64,000 nt of DNA from Agrobacterium tumefaciens (GCF_005221325.1 NZ_CP039888.1:62001-126000); one strand, 5' to 3'; numbered from the stretch's first letter, positions 8,596 to 18,251 are shown. Program-made: numbers and translations. The notes: generated by a model not told the origin, from the letters alone.

Positions 8596-9888
8596 ATGAA
8601 ACTCAACCGACGCGCTGTGATGGGCGGTCTGGCTCTTGGCATGGCTTTTGCTGGCCTCGCACAGCCGGTTCTGGCCAACGAAATCACGCTCAACGTTCTT
8701 TACAACCTGCCGGGTTTCACGAAATTCCATCAGCCGCTGGCCGATGAATTCATGAAGAAGAACCCTGACGTGAAGATCAACTTCCTCGCTCCCGCCGCCG
8801 GTTACAACGAAGGCCAGCAGCAGGTTCTGCGCTCTGCCGTCACGGGCAATCTGCCGGACGTCTATTTCTCGGGTTACAATTTGACGGCGGAACTGGTTCA
8901 CACGCTCGCACCGCGCAACCAGATCACCGATCTCGGCCCGTTCATTCAGGCAGAAGGCGGTCAGGCCTTCCTCGACAAGAACTACAGCCCCAAGATGGCC
9001 GCACTCGGTCAGATCGATGGCAAACAGTACGGTCTGCCGGTCAATGCTTCTTCGCCGATCATCTACATCAACTCCGACCTCGTCACCAAGGCTGGCGGCG
9101 ACCCGGACAAGATGCCGACGACCTTCCCGGAGCTCATCGCTCTCGCCAAGAAGATCAAGGCTCTCGACCCGAAATTCGCTGGCATGAGCTACGACATCAA
9201 CGGCTGGCCGGATGACTGGTTGTGGCAGGCGCTCGTCGTTGAACAGGGCGGCAAGCTCGTCGACGAAAAGACCAAGACCGTTGCCTTCGACAACGAGATC
9301 GGCCTCAACGCCCTGAAGATGACCCGCCAGTTCGTCACCGAAGGTGGCCAGAACCTGCTCGACTGGGACCAGTCCCGCCAGCAGTTCGGCGCAGGCCTCA
9401 CCGGCTTCATCTTCTCGACGCCTGCTCACGTTCAGACGATCCAGGGTCTGGTTGGCGATCGCTTCAAGCTGAAGACGGCGACCTTCCCGCTCGACAACAA
9501 GGAAAAGGGCGGCGTGCCGACCGGCGGCAACTCGGCCGTCATCCTGACGCAGGAAAAGGCCAAGCAGGATGCTGCCTGGAAGTACCTGAAGTGGATCACC
9601 GGTCCGGAAGCGCAGAACACTATCGTTCGTATCACCGGCTACCTGCCGACCAACAAGCTGGCAACCGGCCCGGACTTCCTCGCGCCCTATTATGTCGAGA
9701 ACCCGAATGTGAAGACGGCTTCGCTTCAGGCTGACCGCTCTCTGCCTTGGGCCGGTTATCCGGGCGGCGATTCCGTCCGCATCTGGCGCACCCAGCGCGA
9801 CATCATCGGCACCGTCATGCGCGGTGAAGTAACGCCGGAAGCCGGTCTCAAGCAGATCGTCGAACAGACCAACGCCTTGCTGAAATAA
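8596..9888 (+). CDS. Periplasmic substrate-binding protein of the Ugp-like transporter
   Basis: 430 residues. A Tat/Sec-like leader (MKLNRRAVMGGLALGMAFAG) ends near residue 27 (VLA-NEITL). The mature part is a family 1 extracellular solute-binding protein of the size of UgpB and maltose-binding proteins (YNLPGFTKFHQPLADEF, GLPVNASSPIIYINSDL, WKYLKWITGPEAQ). It lies 42 bp after the permease and is followed by a strong hairpin, an arrangement that usually gives this subunit more mRNA than the membrane parts. The ligand is not proven. The adjoining phosphodiesterase gene points to a phosphorylated glycerol or phosphodiester. Confidence 0.9.
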   Translation: MKLNRRAVMGGLALGMAFAGLAQPVLANEITLNVLYNLPGFTKFHQPLADEFMKKNPDVKINFLAPAAGYNEGQQQVLRSAVTGNLPDVYFSGYNLTAELVHTLAPRNQITDLGPFIQAEGGQAFLDKNYSPKMAALGQIDGKQYGLPVNASSPIIYINSDLVTKAGGDPDKMPTTFPELIALAKKIKALDPKFAGMSYDINGWPDDWLWQALVVEQGGKLVDEKTKTVAFDNEIGLNALKMTRQFVTEGGQNLLDWDQSRQQFGAGLTGFIFSTPAHVQTIQGLVGDRFKLKTATFPLDNKEKGGVPTGGNSAVILTQEKAKQDAAWKYLKWITGPEAQNTIVRITGYLPTNKLATGPDFLAPYYVENPNVKTASLQADRSLPWAGYPGGDSVRIWRTQRDIIGTVMRGEVTPEAGLKQIVEQTNALLK

Positions 9889-9904
9889 GCAGAGCCATGA
9901 AAGA

Positions 9905-9932
9905 GGCTGCGGGGAAAGCCGTTCCCGCAGCC
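9905..9932 (+). terminator. Intercistronic hairpin after the binding-protein gene
   Basis: Perfect 9-bp stem GGCTGCGGG/CCCGCAGCC with a 10-nt loop, followed by ATTTTG. Either partial terminator or mRNA-stabilising structure between the binding protein and the phosphodiesterase. Confidence 0.6.
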
Positions 9933-9953
9933 ATTTTGCGTAGGAAAATGATA

Positions 9954-10754
9954 ATGAAGATCATCCAGATCACCGACACCCATCTTCTGCCGCCCGGCAT
10001 CGCGATAAACGGCGTGGACCCGGAAAAGCAGCTGCGCGCGGCAATTGCCGATATCGTCGAAAAACACGCCGACGCTGATCTTCTTGTCATGACGGGCGAT
10101 CTTTGCAATTACGGCGAGCCGGAAGCCTACGAGCTGCTGCGCGATATCCTTGCGCCCGTCTCCATTCCCACACGATTGATGCTCGGCAATCACGACCGCC
10201 GCCCGGAATTCGTCGCTGCTTTCCCGGAACAGCCGCGCGACGATAATGGCTATATCCAGTCCTTCATCGATACGGATTTCGGCCGGCTGCTGTTTCTCGA
10301 CAGCCACGAAGCCGATGTGATTGGCGGCGTCTATGGTGCGGATCGTCTGGCATGGCTGGAGAGTGCGCTGGAAAGCGCTGGCGACCTGCCGGTAACGGTT
10401 TTTATTCATCATCCGCCGATGGATTGCGGCATCCGGCATTTCGAACATATCGGCATGCATGATGACGGCGCTATCATGTGCCGCCTCGCTGCCCACCCGG
10501 CCGGCATACGCCATATTATTTTTGGCCATATCCATGTGCCGATGGCAGGTACGACGGCGGAAGGCATTGCCTATAGTTCCGGTCAGGCCTGCGCGCATCG
10601 TTTCATCACCGATATCGATGCTATCGATCCGCTATGGACGGGCGGCAATCCCTGTTACCGGGTCATAAGCCTCGGTGCATTCGGTTTGCGTGCCTATGAT
10701 GCGGAAGTTGGGCAGCCCGTTTTGGGTCAGGCGCCGGTCTGCGAAGGCCCCTGA
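9954..10754 (+). CDS. Calcineurin-like metallophosphodiesterase (CpdA/GpdQ class)
   Basis: 266 residues with all five metallophosphoesterase blocks: ITDTHLLP (Asp and His ligands), VMTGDLCNY, LGNHDRR, FIHHPP and FGHIHVPM. Members of this class III group hydrolyse cyclic nucleotides or glycerophosphodiesters. Position as the last gene of a Ugp-like import operon suggests it splits an imported phosphodiester, a job done by the unrelated UgpQ in enteric bacteria. ATG 9954 is chosen because AGGA lies 8 nt upstream. Cytoplasmic: no signal peptide. Confidence 0.85.
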   Translation: MKIIQITDTHLLPPGIAINGVDPEKQLRAAIADIVEKHADADLLVMTGDLCNYGEPEAYELLRDILAPVSIPTRLMLGNHDRRPEFVAAFPEQPRDDNGYIQSFIDTDFGRLLFLDSHEADVIGGVYGADRLAWLESALESAGDLPVTVFIHHPPMDCGIRHFEHIGMHDDGAIMCRLAAHPAGIRHIIFGHIHVPMAGTTAEGIAYSSGQACAHRFITDIDAIDPLWTGGNPCYRVISLGAFGLRAYDAEVGQPVLGQAPVCEGP

Positions 10755-10774
10755 CGCGGGGTGATTTTCCGGGC

Positions 10775-10802
10775 AGCGAGGAGGCGCCTCCGCCTCGTCG
10801 CT
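10775..10802 (+). terminator. GC-rich hairpin after the phosphodiesterase gene
   Basis: 12-bp stem with one mismatch (AGCGAGGAGGCG / CGCCTCGTCGCT) and a CCTC loop, 20 bp after the stop codon. No T run follows, so termination may be inefficient or Rho-assisted. Confidence 0.45.
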
Positions 10803-11052
10803 CGCCGGCGACGGAGGTATTTGGCGGAAGTCTTCTGCCAATCAGGAGGCTGCGGTGGTGAGAAGACCCCGTGGCCTGTCGCGCCGATGCGCCACTTGTG
10901 GTTTGTTGAACGGGATTTGATGCGCAAAAGCCATGGTTGCGTTTACACCCTTGATCTATGTCAGTTTCATCGATGAAACTGCACGCCATAGTCGCCCAAG
11001 AGGTGGCCAATCGAAAGCCGTGCCATCGTGATGACAGATCATGGAGAAGTGC
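10803..11052. other. Intergenic region ahead of the CoA-transferase gene
   Basis: About 250 bp without a convincing gene. A short open frame through it (71 codons, arginine-rich, no ribosome binding site) looks like chance. It should hold the promoter of the downstream gene, but no box is clear enough to name. Confidence 0.4.
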
Positions 11053-12549
11053 ATGCTTGAAAAGCGTATCCGCAACGCGTCCCTCTTGAACAGGATTGTC
11101 AGCGCCGAAGAGGCCGCCAGTCTCATTCAGGATGGCATGACCGTGGGCATGAGCGGTTTTACGCGCGCCGGCGAAGCCAAGGCCGTGCCGCTGGCCTTGG
11201 CCGAACGCGCCAAGACGAACCCCATGAAAATCACCCTGATGACCGGCGCCTCCCTCGGCAACGATCTCGACAAGACCATGGTCGAGGCTGGCATGCTGGC
11301 ACGCCGCATGCCATTCCAGTCCGATCCGGCTTTGCGCAAGGCGATCAATGACGGCAGGGTCATGTTCATCGATCAGCATCTTTCCGAGACTGTCGAGCAA
11401 TTGCGCGGCGGCCAGATTCACGGCGTCGATATCGCCATCGTTGAGGCGGTGGCGATTACGGCGGAGGGGGGTATCGTGCCCACCACCTCGGTCGGCAATT
11501 CCGCAAGCTTCGCCATTCTGGCCGACAAGGTCATCGTCGAGATCAACCTGTCGCAGCCCGAGGTGCTGGAAGGGCTGCACGACATCTTCATCCCCGCCAA
11601 ACGCCCGACCCGTATGCCCATCCCGGTTGTGGCGACGGATAGCCGTGTCGGCCTGCCGTTCATTCCCGTGCCGCCGGAAAAGATCGCCGCCATCGTGCTG
11701 AGCGACAAGAGCGACAGTTTTTCGACGGTTCTGCCGCCGGATGACGAGACGAAGGCGATTGCCGGCCATCTCACCGAATTCCTGCTGAACGAAGTCCGTC
11801 ACGGCCGCATGACACACGAACTCCAGCCGCTGCAGGCGGGCATCGGCACCATCGCAAATGCCGTGATGCACGGTTTCATCGATACGCCGTTTCACGATCT
11901 CAAAATGTATTCGGAAGTCCTGCAAGATTCGACCTTCGAACTTTTCGACGCGGGCAAGCTGACCTTCGCCTCCGGTTCGTCGATCACGCTCTCCTCCGCC
12001 ATGAACGAACGGGTCATGCCGCGGCTGGCCGATTACAAGAGCCGGCTGATCCTGCGCCCGCAGGAAGTCAGCAACCATCCGGAAGTCATTCGTCGCCTGG
12101 GCATCATCGGCATCAACACCGCGCTGGAATTCGATATTTACGGAAACGTCAACTCAACCCATGTCGGCGGAACCCACATGATGAATGGCATCGGCGGCTC
12201 CGGCGATTTCGCCCGCAACGCCTATATGTCCATCTTCGTCACCAAGTCGATCGCCAAGGGTGGAGCCATTTCCAGCGTCGTGCCCATGGTCAGCCATGTC
12301 GACCATACCGAACACGATGTCGATATTCTCGTCACTGAAACGGGCCTTGCCGATCTGCGTGGTCTCGCGCCCCGCGAACGGGCGGCAGTCATCATCGCAA
12401 ACTGCGTGCATCCTAGCTATCGCGACGCGCTGAAGGATTATTACCAGCGGGCGGCGGCGCGGGGCGGGCACACGCCACATCTCATCGAAGAGGCGCTGTC
12501 CTGGCATAACGCGCTTCGTGAAAGGGGAACGATGCTGCCGCAGCGATAG
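11053..12549 (+). CDS. Acetyl-CoA hydrolase/succinyl-CoA:acetate CoA-transferase family protein
   Basis: 498 residues, the length of Ach1/Cat1/AarC enzymes. Seen: an N-terminal CoA-transferase domain (RIVSAEEAASLIQDGMTVGM) and the second domain with LQAGIGTIANAVMHGF and MYSEVLQDS, whose Glu289 aligns with the catalytic glutamate that forms the acyl-CoA anhydride in this family. Also present is GIIGINTALEFDIYGNVNST. The enzymes move CoA between succinate and acetate or hydrolyse acetyl-CoA. It stands alone. ATG 11053 is preferred to ATG 11041 because GGAG lies 6 nt upstream. Confidence 0.88.
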   Translation: MLEKRIRNASLLNRIVSAEEAASLIQDGMTVGMSGFTRAGEAKAVPLALAERAKTNPMKITLMTGASLGNDLDKTMVEAGMLARRMPFQSDPALRKAINDGRVMFIDQHLSETVEQLRGGQIHGVDIAIVEAVAITAEGGIVPTTSVGNSASFAILADKVIVEINLSQPEVLEGLHDIFIPAKRPTRMPIPVVATDSRVGLPFIPVPPEKIAAIVLSDKSDSFSTVLPPDDETKAIAGHLTEFLLNEVRHGRMTHELQPLQAGIGTIANAVMHGFIDTPFHDLKMYSEVLQDSTFELFDAGKLTFASGSSITLSSAMNERVMPRLADYKSRLILRPQEVSNHPEVIRRLGIIGINTALEFDIYGNVNSTHVGGTHMMNGIGGSGDFARNAYMSIFVTKSIAKGGAISSVVPMVSHVDHTEHDVDILVTETGLADLRGLAPRERAAVIIANCVHPSYRDALKDYYQRAAARGGHTPHLIEEALSWHNALRERGTMLPQR

Positions 12550-12735
12550 ATCCTGCGCTTTTGCTGGCCACTGAGTTTCCGGCCTGTGGCCCGGAATTGG
12601 GTCCGTTTGGACACACCGGTGCGGAAAGTGTTCGCTGTTCCGCGTTGGTTGCTGGCGCGGCAGTTCCGCCTCCGGTAGAAAATCCTCTCCGCTGGCTGCT
12701 ATCCGGTTGCCTCTGGGTTGTAGGAGAGTGATGTG

Positions 12736-14058
12736 ATGCCCATTCGTTTCGTGGCCGTGATCGCGATTGTCGCCCTGCTCGCAGGCTGTGGCGGACGGCC
12801 CATCGGGGTCATGACACCGACGGGCCAGACGGTCGCAGGCACGACGCCGGTCAATCTTCTCGTCGCCACCACGCGCGCGCCGTCGGAAAATGCCGCCGTG
12901 CTTTTCGGTGGTGAACGCGGGACGGGCCTGAAGGTCGATGCCGTCACGATCTCCATTCCGCCAAATGCGAGCCGCAAGGTCGGGCAGGTGCAATGGCCAA
13001 AGAAGTTGCCGCCGAACCCGCTGAAGGATTTCACCACGGTGGCGGTGGAGCCTATTCGCTCCGAAGCCGAAACCAGAAGCTGGATCAGCAGACATATCGC
13101 GAAGGACCGCCGCGTGCTGGTCTTCGTGCATGGTTTCAACAATCGCTACGAAGAATCCGTTTATCGCTTCGCCCAGATCGTCCATGATTCAGGCACGGAT
13201 GTTGTACCCGTCGTCTTCACCTGGCCTTCGCGCGCGAGCATCTTCGACTATAATTACGACAAGGAAAGCACCAACTACTCGCGCGATGCGCTGGAGGAGA
13301 TGCTGACACGTCTGGCCAAGGACAAGTCCATCGGCGAAGTTACCGTCATGGCGCATTCCATGGGCACCTGGCTTGCGGTGGAAGCGCTGCGCCAGATGGC
13401 CATCCGCAACGGCCGCGTCGATCCGAAGATCGGCAATGTCATTCTGGCCGCCCCGGATCTCGATGTGGACGTCTTCAGCCGGCAGTTCACCAGCCTCGGC
13501 AAGACGCCGCCGAAATTCACGCTCTTCGTCTCGCAGGATGACCGCGCGCTTAGCCTGTCGCGCCGCATTTCTGGCAATGTTGATCGCCTCGGCCAGATCG
13601 ATCCATCCGTCGAGCCCTATCGCAGCCAGCTGGAAAAGGCCGGGATAACGGTTCTCGATCTCACCAAGCTGCAATCCGGTGACCGTCTGAACCACGGTAA
13701 ATTTGCCGAAAGCCCCGAGGTCGTCCGCCTGATCGGCGACCGTCTTATTGCGGGCCAGACGGTGACGGATTCCGATGTCGGCCTGGGCGAAGCGCTGGGT
13801 GCCGTCAGCATCGGTGCCGCGCAAACGGTTGGAACGGCGGCCAGCGTGGTGGTCAGCGCGCCGATCGCGGTCTTTGATCCGCGCACGCGGGAAAATTACG
13901 GCCGGCAGGTGGAACGCCTTGGTCGCTCCATGGAGAATACGGTCGGATCAGTGGGCGATACGGCCGGTTCCGTGGTGGATGATCAGGCGCTGCAGTCGTC
14001 AAGGGTGAACTGCGACGCCGCCGCCAATCGAAACCGGGCGGAATGCCGTAACCGTTAA
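12736..14058 (+). CDS. Lipoprotein with DUF900-type alpha/beta hydrolase domain
   Basis: 440 residues. A lipoprotein signal (MPIRFVAVIAIVALLAGC, lipidated Cys18) directs it to the cell envelope. The hydrolase core has VLVFVHGFNNRYEESVYRFA, the nucleophile Ser208 in MAHSMGTW and an acidic residue in LAAPDLDVDVF, as in the DUF900 family. The C-terminal 90 residues are glycine/alanine-rich and probably unstructured, with a pair of cysteines (VNCDAAANRNRAECRNR). The substrate is unknown. ATG 12736 follows AGGAGA by 8 nt; a GTG directly ahead is less likely. Confidence 0.85.
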   Translation: MPIRFVAVIAIVALLAGCGGRPIGVMTPTGQTVAGTTPVNLLVATTRAPSENAAVLFGGERGTGLKVDAVTISIPPNASRKVGQVQWPKKLPPNPLKDFTTVAVEPIRSEAETRSWISRHIAKDRRVLVFVHGFNNRYEESVYRFAQIVHDSGTDVVPVVFTWPSRASIFDYNYDKESTNYSRDALEEMLTRLAKDKSIGEVTVMAHSMGTWLAVEALRQMAIRNGRVDPKIGNVILAAPDLDVDVFSRQFTSLGKTPPKFTLFVSQDDRALSLSRRISGNVDRLGQIDPSVEPYRSQLEKAGITVLDLTKLQSGDRLNHGKFAESPEVVRLIGDRLIAGQTVTDSDVGLGEALGAVSIGAAQTVGTAASVVVSAPIAVFDPRTRENYGRQVERLGRSMENTVGSVGDTAGSVVDDQALQSSRVNCDAAANRNRAECRNR

Positions 14059-14116
14059 ACTACGATGCGTGGGGGTGGCGAAAACGCCAAGCGTTTTTGT
14101 CATCACGCCTTGCAGA

Positions 14117-14128
14117 TTTGTATACAGC
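14117..14128 (+). promoter_or_regulatory. GntR-like operator ahead of the hydroxyproline epimerase-like gene
   Basis: TTTGTATACAGC, containing the 8-bp palindrome TGTATACA, 56 bp before the start codon. FCD-type GntR regulators recognise TTGTATACAA-like sites and often control hydroxyproline genes. No regulator gene is adjacent. Confidence 0.4.
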
Positions 14129-14183
14129 TTGTATTTTTATCTGTATGGTCGGGCCAACAACCCAACTTCCGGAGTAGACCCCC

Positions 14184-15221
14184 ATGCGTTGGAAACGCAC
14201 CCTCCAGCTTCTCGATGTTCATTGCGAAGGCGAAATCGGCCGTGTCGTCACCGGTGGCGCGCCGAAAATTCCCGGTAATACCGTTGCGGAGCAACTGCAC
14301 TGGATGAACACCGATCCACAAGGGGAAGCCTTGCGCCGCTTCCTGACGCTGGAGCCGCGCGGCACGCCCATGGGGTCGGTCAATCTTCTCCTGCCGCCAA
14401 AGCATCCGGATGCGCACGCCGCCTTCGTCATTCTCCAGCCGGATCAGGCGCATGCCAGTTCCGGTTCGAATTCCATTTGCGCGACGACCGCGCTTCTGGA
14501 AAGCGGCATGGTGGAGATGCAGGAACCGGAAACCGTCATCATTCTGGAAACGGCCGCCGGTCTGGTGAAGGCCACCGCCACCTGCCGTGACGGGCGCTGC
14601 GAAAAGGTCAAGCTGACCATGGTGCCGTCCTTCGTGCATGAGTTGGATGTCAGCATCGACACGCCCGAATGGGGCAGGGTGACGATGGACATTTCCTATG
14701 GCGGCATTTTTTACGCGCTGGTCGATGTCCGCCAGATCGGTCTCACCATCGAGAAGGCAAATGCCGCGAAACTCGTTGCCGCCGGCATGACTCTGAAGGA
14801 CCTCGTCAACCGTGAAATGATGGTCGTTCATCCGGAAATCCCCGCCATATCAGGTGTCGCCTATGTGATGTTCCGCGATGTGGATGCCGATGGTTCCATC
14901 CGCACCTGCACCACCATGTGGCCGGGCCGGGCGGATCGCTCGCCCTGCGGCACCGGCAATTCCGCCAATCTCGCCACGCTTTATGCGCGCGGCAAGGTGA
15001 AGGTGGGAGACGAATATAAATCCCGCTCGATCATCGGTTCGGAATTCGATGTCGGCCTTTCCGCCGTCACCGAGGTGGCGGGCCGTCCGGCCGTCATTCC
15101 CACCATTGCCGGGCGCGGCTTCACCTTTGGTCTGCATCAGGTTGGCCTCGATCCCTTCGACCCGCTGGCCGATGGTTTCGCCATGACCGATGTCTGGGGT
15201 CCGGAAGCGGGCAACATCTGA
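14184..15221 (+). CDS. Proline racemase family enzyme, probable 4-hydroxyproline 2-epimerase with Ser/Cys active site
   Basis: 345 residues of the proline racemase/hydroxyproline epimerase fold (LDVHCEGEIGRVVTGG, PRGTPMGSVNLLLPP). The second catalytic cysteine is Cys255 in RSPCGTGNSAN. The first is replaced: where classical enzymes have CGH, this one has Ser93-Gly94-Ser95 (SSGSNS). Ser/Cys members have been described as hydroxyproline epimerases or cis-3-hydroxyproline dehydratases, and Thr/Cys members as trans-3-hydroxyproline dehydratases, so the reaction is left open. No other hydroxyproline catabolic genes adjoin. Cytoplasmic. Confidence 0.82.
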   Translation: MRWKRTLQLLDVHCEGEIGRVVTGGAPKIPGNTVAEQLHWMNTDPQGEALRRFLTLEPRGTPMGSVNLLLPPKHPDAHAAFVILQPDQAHASSGSNSICATTALLESGMVEMQEPETVIILETAAGLVKATATCRDGRCEKVKLTMVPSFVHELDVSIDTPEWGRVTMDISYGGIFYALVDVRQIGLTIEKANAAKLVAAGMTLKDLVNREMMVVHPEIPAISGVAYVMFRDVDADGSIRTCTTMWPGRADRSPCGTGNSANLATLYARGKVKVGDEYKSRSIIGSEFDVGLSAVTEVAGRPAVIPTIAGRGFTFGLHQVGLDPFDPLADGFAMTDVWGPEAGNI

Positions 15222-15333
15222 AGCACGCTTCAAAAAAATGACATTTACAGCTGCCTGATGGTCTCTGGCGGCTGTTTTCCCGCGACAAAAGATGCTAAGC
15301 GGGCGCAATTCCATCATGCTCCGAGGTATCCCG

Positions 15334-16371
15334 ATGAAGTCGCTCACCCTGCGCCGCCCTGATGACTGGCACCTGCATCTTCGTGATGGAGCCATGCTGG
15401 AAGGGGTGATCGGGGATACGAGCCGCCATTTCGCCCGCGCCATCATCATGCCGAACCTGGTGCCGCCGGTCGTCACCACCGCCGATGCCCGCGCCTATCG
15501 GGAACGCATCGTCAAGGCGATCCCGGCAGGTGATCGTTTCGAGCCGCTGATGACCCTCTACCTCACGGAGGATACCGAGGCCGACGACGTGGAAGAGGGC
15601 AAGAAAAGCGGCCTCATCACCGCCGTGAAGCTCTATCCTGCGGGTGCCACCACCAATTCCCACGGCGGTGTGCGTGATTTCAACAAGGCGATGCCGGTTC
15701 TGGAGCGTATGGCGAAGATCGGCCTGCCGCTCTGCGTGCATGGCGAAGTGACGACGCCGGAAGTCGATATTTTCGACCGCGAGAAGGTCTTCATCGAGAC
15801 GGTTCTGGAGCCCCTGCGCCAGCGCCTGCCAGAACTGAAGGTGACGATGGAGCACATCACCACCCGCGACGGCGTCGATTATATCAAGTCTTCCAAGGCC
15901 AATCTGGCCGGCTCGATCACCACCCACCACCTCATCATCAACCGCAACGCCATTCTGGTCGGCGGTATCAAGCCCCATTATTATTGCCTGCCCGTCGCCA
16001 AGCGCGAGGAGCATCGGCTCGCGTTACGTGCGGCCGCGACCTCGGGTGATGCCCGCTTCTTCCTCGGCACGGATTCGGCCCCGCATGTGGACCCGCTGAA
16101 GGAATGCGCCTGCGGTTGCGCCGGTATCTATACATCGATCAACACCATGAGCTGTCTGGCGCATGTCTTTGAGCAGGAAAACGCCCTCGACAGGCTGGAA
16201 GCCTTCGCCTCGCTCAACGGTCCCGCCTGGTACGGCCTGGCACCGAACGAGGAGACGATCACGCTGGTGAAACGCGATGAGCCGGTGTCGTTTCCCGATA
16301 AAATCGAAACGGGCGCCGGGCCGGTGACCGTATTCGACCCGATGTTCCCGCTCTACTGGGATGTAAGCTGA
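15334..16371 (+). CDS. pyrC: Dihydroorotase
   Basis: 345 residues, class II dihydroorotase of pyrimidine synthesis, closing carbamoyl-aspartate to dihydroorotate. Metal ligands are visible in order: His13 and His15 ([10 protein letters not shown]), the lysine that is carbamylated ([12 protein letters not shown]), CVHGEV, MEHITT and the catalytic aspartate in [12 protein letters not shown] 15334 is preceded by GAGG at 8 nt; an upstream ATG would add 14 non-conserved residues. It lies just upstream of pyrE, with a terminator between, so the two pyrimidine genes are probably separate transcripts. Confidence 0.96.
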   Translation: MKSLTLRRPDDWHLHLRDGAMLEGVIGDTSRHFARAIIMPNLVPPVVTTADARAYRERIVKAIPAGDRFEPLMTLYLTEDTEADDVEEGKKSGLITAVKLYPAGATTNSHGGVRDFNKAMPVLERMAKIGLPLCVHGEVTTPEVDIFDREKVFIETVLEPLRQRLPELKVTMEHITTRDGVDYIKSSKANLAGSITTHHLIINRNAILVGGIKPHYYCLPVAKREEHRLALRAAATSGDARFFLGTDSAPHVDPLKECACGCAGIYTSINTMSCLAHVFEQENALDRLEAFASLNGPAWYGLAPNEETITLVKRDEPVSFPDKIETGAGPVTVFDPMFPLYWDVS

Positions 16372-16382
16372 TTTTTTTTATG

Positions 16383-16403
16383 ACCGCCGGCTCTGCCGGC
16401 GGT
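16383..16403 (+). terminator. Rho-independent terminator after pyrC
   Basis: Perfect 9-bp stem ACCGCCGGC/GCCGGCGGT with a TCT loop, followed by TTTGTT and preceded by an AT-rich run. Confidence 0.75.
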
Positions 16404-16526
16404 TTTGTTATGGTCCACAGGCATTCGCCTGCGGGCACACGAAATACCGAACAAAGACGTCGTGCTTTCCGAACACCGATCGCGGTTTTCGGAGCGATAA
16501 ACCAAGGCCGAAAAAGGAGAACGCCT

Positions 16527-17225
16527 ATGAACCATTTCACATTCACCGACCGCACAGTCGTCGCGGAACTGGTTGCGAAGATGTTGTGGGAAATCAAGGC
16601 GGTCCATTTTAATTCAGAAAGCCCCTACACCTTCGCTTCGGGCATGAAGAGCCCCGTCTATATCGACATGCGCAAGCTCATCTCCTTCCCGCGCATCCGC
16701 TCCGCAGCCATGGATTTCGCGGCGGCAGCAGTGATGCGCGAGGCCGGCTTCGAGAAATTCGACTGTGTGGCTGGTGGTGAGACGGCCGGCATTCCCTTCG
16801 CTGCTTTCCTTGCCGAGCGTCTTGGCCTGCCGATGATCTATTGCCGCAAGAAGCCGAAAGGCCATGGCCGCAATGCCCAGATCGAAGGCCATATGCCTGA
16901 AGGCGCCCGCGTTCTCGTCATCGAGGACCTGACGACGGCCGGCGGCTCGATGTTCACCTTCATCGATGCCATCCGTGCGGCTGGCGGCATTGTCGATCAT
17001 GGTATTGCGCTCTTCTATTATGGCATCTTCCAGGAGGCCGAAGCGCGTTTCGCCAATGGCAATGTCAAACTCCATTACCTGACGACCTGGCGCGACGTTC
17101 TGGCGGTCGCCCGGGCTGAAAAACTGTTCGATGAAAAGACCCTGTCGGGGGTTGAGGCCTTCCTCGACAATCCGTTGCCCTGGTCGGCGAAGCACGGCGG
17201 TGTCAGCGAATTGCCGCAATCATGA
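16527..17225 (+). CDS. pyrE: Orotate phosphoribosyltransferase
   Basis: 232 residues. Joins orotate to PRPP in pyrimidine synthesis. The PRPP-binding loop is [13 protein letters not shown] near residue 129, and the catalytic loop region [17 protein letters not shown] is intact. ATG 16527 has AGGAGA 6 nt upstream; the frame is open further 5' across the terminator, but that part is not conserved. Confidence 0.96.
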   Translation: MNHFTFTDRTVVAELVAKMLWEIKAVHFNSESPYTFASGMKSPVYIDMRKLISFPRIRSAAMDFAAAAVMREAGFEKFDCVAGGETAGIPFAAFLAERLGLPMIYCRKKPKGHGRNAQIEGHMPEGARVLVIEDLTTAGGSMFTFIDAIRAAGGIVDHGIALFYYGIFQEAEARFANGNVKLHYLTTWRDVLAVARAEKLFDEKTLSGVEAFLDNPLPWSAKHGGVSELPQS

Positions 17226-17324
17226 ATTCGGATGTGGCCAGTCCAGCTTGTGGCTGGCCTTCCGATCGATCTTCGTCTAAATCGATTTAAGTCCATTTGA
17301 TTTGCTGTTTTGAGGAGGACCGTA

Positions 17325-18251
17325 ATGATCCTGTGTTGTGGTGAAGCCCTGATTGACATGCTGCCCCGGCAGACGACGCTGGGCGAGGCGGGTTTTGCCC
17401 CCTATGCAGGCGGAGCGGTCTTCAATACGGCAATTGCGCTCGGGCGTCTCGGCGTCCCCTCGGCGTTTTTCACCGGTCTTTCCGACGACATGATGGGGGA
17501 TCTCCTGCGGGAGACCCTGCGCGCCAGCAAGGTGGATTTCAGCTATTGCGCCACCCTGTCGCGTCCGACCACCATCGCCTTCGTCAAGCTGGTTGACGGC
17601 CATGCGACCTACGCTTTTTACGACGAGAACACCGCCGGCCGGATGATCACCGAGGCCGAGCTTCCGGCTCTGGGAGCCGATTGCGAAGCGCTGCATTTTG
17701 GCGCCATCAGCCTCATCCCCGAACCCTGCGGCAGCACCTATGAGGCACTGATGACGCGCGAGCATGAGACCCGCGTCATCTCGCTTGATCCGAATATCCG
17801 CCCCGGCTTCATCAAGGACAAGCAGTCGCATATGGCGCGTATCCGCCGCATGGCGGCCATGTCTGACATCGTCAAGTTCTCGGATGAGGACCTTGCGTGG
17901 TTCGGTCTGGAGGGCGACGAGGATACGCTTGCCCGCCATTGGCTGCATCATGGCGCGAAACTGGTCGTCGTCACCCGTGGCGCCAAGGGTGCCGTGGGTT
18001 ACAGCGCTAATCTCAAGGTGGAAGTGGCATCCGAACGGGTCGAAGTGGTCGATACGGTCGGCGCCGGAGATACGTTCGATGCCGGCATTCTCGCTTCGCT
18101 GAAAATGCAGGGCCTGCTGACCAAGGCGCAGGTGGCGTCGTTGAGCGAAGAGCAGATCAGAAAGGCTCTGGCGCTGGGCGCGAAAGCCGCTGCGGTCACG
18201 GTCTCGCGCGCTGGCGCAAATCCGCCTTTTGCGCATGAAATCGGTCTGTGA
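17325..18251 (+). CDS. PfkB-family sugar kinase, probable fructokinase
   Basis: 308 residues. The N-terminus ILCCGEALIDMLPRQ and GGAVFNTAIALGRLG form the sugar-binding part. The C-terminal DTVGAGDTFDAG near residue 243 carries the anion hole and catalytic base, as in ribokinase/fructokinase proteins. Best guess is ATP-dependent fructose phosphorylation feeding the nearby pgi, though specificity within PfkB is hard to read. ATG 17325 has a strong GAGGAGG site. Confidence 0.85.
   Translation: MILCCGEALIDMLPRQTTLGEAGFAPYAGGAVFNTAIALGRLGVPSAFFTGLSDDMMGDLLRETLRASKVDFSYCATLSRPTTIAFVKLVDGHATYAFYDENTAGRMITEAELPALGADCEALHFGAISLIPEPCGSTYEALMTREHETRVISLDPNIRPGFIKDKQSHMARIRRMAAMSDIVKFSDEDLAWFGLEGDEDTLARHWLHHGAKLVVVTRGAKGAVGYSANLKVEVASERVEVVDTVGAGDTFDAGILASLKMQGLLTKAQVASLSEEQIRKALALGAKAAAVTVSRAGANPPFAHEIGL

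Noticed and set aside
10663..12078. 471-codon minus-strand frame opposite the CoA-transferase gene
   Set aside because: Antisense shadow; crosses the hairpin and intergenic region without features.
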